NCBI GenBank assembly: GCA_030533445.1
Contig: JARPUW010000330.1
Location: 1-64,000, forward strand
Direction: 5' to 3'
From: Cyprinodon diabolis
Taxonomy: Eukaryota > Chordata > Actinopteri > Cyprinodontiformes > Cyprinodontidae
DNA: 64,000 nt
The position numbers were made by a program, and so were the translations under genes. Of the stretch, positions 62,148 to 64,000 are shown piece by piece (the first letter of the stretch is position 1; each line of letters begins with the position of its first letter). The notes below the pieces were generated by a model. That model did no database searches, was not told the origin of the DNA, and worked only from the letters and a program-made list of their open reading frames with translations.

Positions 62148-64000
62148 TTTTGGTTCCAAGCTTCAAATCAGAAGTTGAGGCCAAAACGCTCATTTCACAG
62201 TGAGAAAATGCCATTTTGGCCTCTGGAGTTGTAACAGACAAACCATTAATGATACAGCCATGATCTTTTCTGACAATCATCTAGAGCTGAAAACTAACAA
62301 TATAAAGTAGATTTGAGCAGATGTTTTTGGTTCCAAGCTTCAAATCAGAAGTTGAGGCCAAAACGCTCTTTTCACAGTGAGAAAAAGCCATTTTGGCCTC
62401 TGGAGTTGTAACAGACAAACCATTAATGATACAGCCATGATCTTTTCTGGCAATCATCTAGAGCTGAAAACTAACAATATAAAGCAGATTTGAGCAGATG
62501 TTTTTGGTTCCAAGCTTCAAATCAGAAGTTGAGGCCAAAACGCTCTTTTTACACTGAGATAATGCCATTTTGGCCTCTGGAGTTGTAACAGACAAACCAT
62601 TAATGATACAGCCATGATCTTTTCTGGCAATCATCTAGAGCTGAAAACTAACAATATAAAGTAGATTTGAGCAGATGTTTTTGGTTCCAAGCTTCAAAAC
62701 AGAAGTTGAGGCCAAAACGCTCATTTCACAGTGTGATAATGCCATTTTGGCCTCTGGAGTTGTAACAGACAAACCATTAATGATACAGCCATGATCTTTT
62801 CTGGCAATCATCTAGAGCTTAACACTAACAATATAAAGTAGATTTGAGCAGATGTTTTTGGTTCCAAGCTTCAAATCAGAAGTTGAGGCCAAAACGCTCA
62901 TTTAACAGTGAGATAATGCCATTTTGGCCTCTGGAGTTGTAACAGACAAACCATTAATGATACAGCCATGATCTTTTCTGGCAATCATCTAGAGCTGAAA
63001 ACTAACAATATAAAGTAGATTTGAGCAGATGTTTTTGGTTCCAAGCTTCAAATCAGAAGTTGAGGCCAAAACGCTCTTTTCACAGTGAGAAAATGCCATT
63101 TTGGCCTCTGGAGTTGTAACAGACAAACCATTAATGATACAGCCATGATCTTTTCTGGCAATCATCTAGAGCTGAAAACTAACAATATAAAGTAGTTTTG
63201 AGCAGATGTTTTTGGTTCCAAGCTTCAAATCAGAAGTTGAGGCCAAAACGCTCTTTTCACAGTGAGATAATGCCATTTTGGCCTCTGGAGTTGTAACAGA
63301 CAAACCATTAATGATACAGCCATGATCTTTTCTGGCAATCATCTAGAGCTGAAAACTAACAATATAAAGTAGATTTGAGCAGATGTTTTTGGTTCCAAGC
63401 TTCAAAAATGAAGTTGAGGCCAAAACGCTCTTTTCACAGTGAGATAATGCCATTTTGGCCTCTGGGGTTGTAACAGACAAACCATTAATGATACAGCCAT
63501 GATCTTTTCTGGCAATCATCTAGAGCTGAAAACTAACAATATAAAGTAGATTTGAGCAGATGTTTTTGGTTCCAAGCTTCAAAACAGAAGTTGAGGCCAA
63601 AACGCTCATTTCACAGTGTGATAATGCCATTTTGGCCTCTGGAGTTGTAACAGACAAACCATTAATGATACAGCCATGACCTTTTCTGGCAATCATCTAG
63701 AGCTGAAAACTAACAATATAAAGTAGATTTGAGCAGATGTTTTTGGTTCCAAGCTTCAAATCAGAAGTTGAGGCCAAAACGCTCATTTAACAGTGAGATA
63801 ATGCCATTTTGGCCTCTGGAGTTGTAACAGACAAACCATTAATGATACAGCCATGATCTTTTCTGGCAATCATCTAGAGCTGAAAACTAACAATATAAAG
63901 TAGATTTGAGCAGATGTTTTTGGTTCCAAGCTTCAAATCAGAAGTTGAGGCCAAAACGCTCTTTTCACAGTGAGAAAATGCCATTTTGGCCTCTGGAGTT
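62148..64000 (+). repeat. 16-monomer HOR unit, cut by window edge
   Basis: Order: A-B-C-Dt-E-Ft-I-M-Dc-E and then 83 bp of an F monomer starting at 63,918. The array clearly continues past the right edge, and base 1 of the window is likewise inside the array. Confidence 0.88.

Larger units (their letters stand above)
1..64000. repeat. 177-bp satellite DNA array, whole window
   Basis: The window is a continuous head-to-tail array of a 177-bp monomer, all in one orientation. The HindIII-containing start of the monomer recurs every 177 bp from base 1 to base 63,918. The only length changes are ten monomers of 179 bp, and 351 x 177 + 10 x 179 + 83 equals 64,000. Each monomer carries one HindIII site (aagctt), one XbaI site (tctaga), one CpG (in aaaacgctc) and a 10-bp inverted repeat. 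GC is about 38% by hand count. Neighbouring monomers differ at only a few diagnostic positions, and these fall into about fifteen types arranged in higher-order repeats. A near-nucleosomal period with this homogeneity is typical of centromeric or pericentromeric satellites in plants and animals. That role is inference, because no kinetochore-specific mark can be read from DNA alone. I do not recognise the family. Confidence 0.98.

Noticed and set aside
1..64000. CENP-B box
   Set aside because: The 17-bp box needs TTCG and CGGG cores. The only CpG in the monomer is in aaaacgctc, so neither core is present in any monomer type I read.
1..64000. CRISPR-like array of repeats and spacers
   Set aside because: The full 177-bp unit is repeated with no unique spacers. 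Period, length and homogeneity are those of a eukaryotic satellite.
1..64000. Transposable element insertion within the array
   Set aside because: The 177-bp register accounts for every base apart from the ten 2-bp-longer monomers. There is no room for an insertion, target-site duplication or terminal repeat.
1..64000. Human alpha satellite or Arabidopsis-type centromere repeat
   Set aside because: Period is close (171 and 178 bp in those families) but I see no recognisable sequence motif of either. Length alone is not evidence of kinship.

Overview
The whole window is one uninterrupted, head-to-tail tandem satellite array. No gene, RNA gene, transposon, CRISPR array, operon or unique sequence is visible on either strand. 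The monomer is 177 bp, about 38% GC by hand count, with one HindIII site, one XbaI site and one CpG per copy. I count 361 complete monomers (351 of 177 bp and 10 of 179 bp) plus an 83-bp partial at the right edge. This periodicity accounts for all 64,000 bases with no other indel.

This is eukaryotic heterochromatin. A near-nucleosome-length monomer, hundreds of homogenised copies and higher-order repeats (HORs) are typical of a centromeric or pericentromeric satellite. I do not recognise the family. It is not human alpha satellite, and I see no CENP-B box. The sequence alone does not place the organism, and centromere function is inference.

For description I name monomer types by diagnostic bases at numbered positions (offset 1 is the first T of the ttttggttcc motif). 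F is the commonest type. A has A126. B and B' have a run of five A before GC at offsets 58-62. C has T49 and C53. D has A21 and T56. E has A49. I has T59 and follows a monomer ending in gtagttt (Ft). G has A21, T45 and T59. H is the 179-bp form. M has aatg at offsets 21-24 and G80. J is T21, T59, G80.

Layout: (1) 1-2,646, left part with the first H/G cluster. (2) About 2,647-24,327, a 10,805-bp, 61-monomer block present twice in tandem, with one base difference noticed between copies. (3) About 23.2-42.9 kb, a 16-monomer HOR unit followed by nested 17-mer, 7-mer and 4-mer repeats, deletion junctions and mosaic monomers. A 26-monomer segment recurs 13,806 bp downstream. (4) 42.7-46.2 kb, a 7-monomer (1,239-bp) HOR in about three tandem copies. 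(5) 46.6-57.2 kb, a 29-monomer (5,133-bp) tandem duplication. (6) 53.3-64.0 kb, successive copies of the 16-mer HOR with small internal expansions.

Nothing here encodes a pathway. The content is a record of unequal exchange at several scales: 1, 2, 3, 4, 7, 16, 17, 29 and 61 monomers. Types H and G are confined to the left 22 kb, so the window holds at least two evolutionary layers of the same satellite. The minus-strand 60-codon open frames are by-products of the 2-bp-longer H monomers and are not genes.
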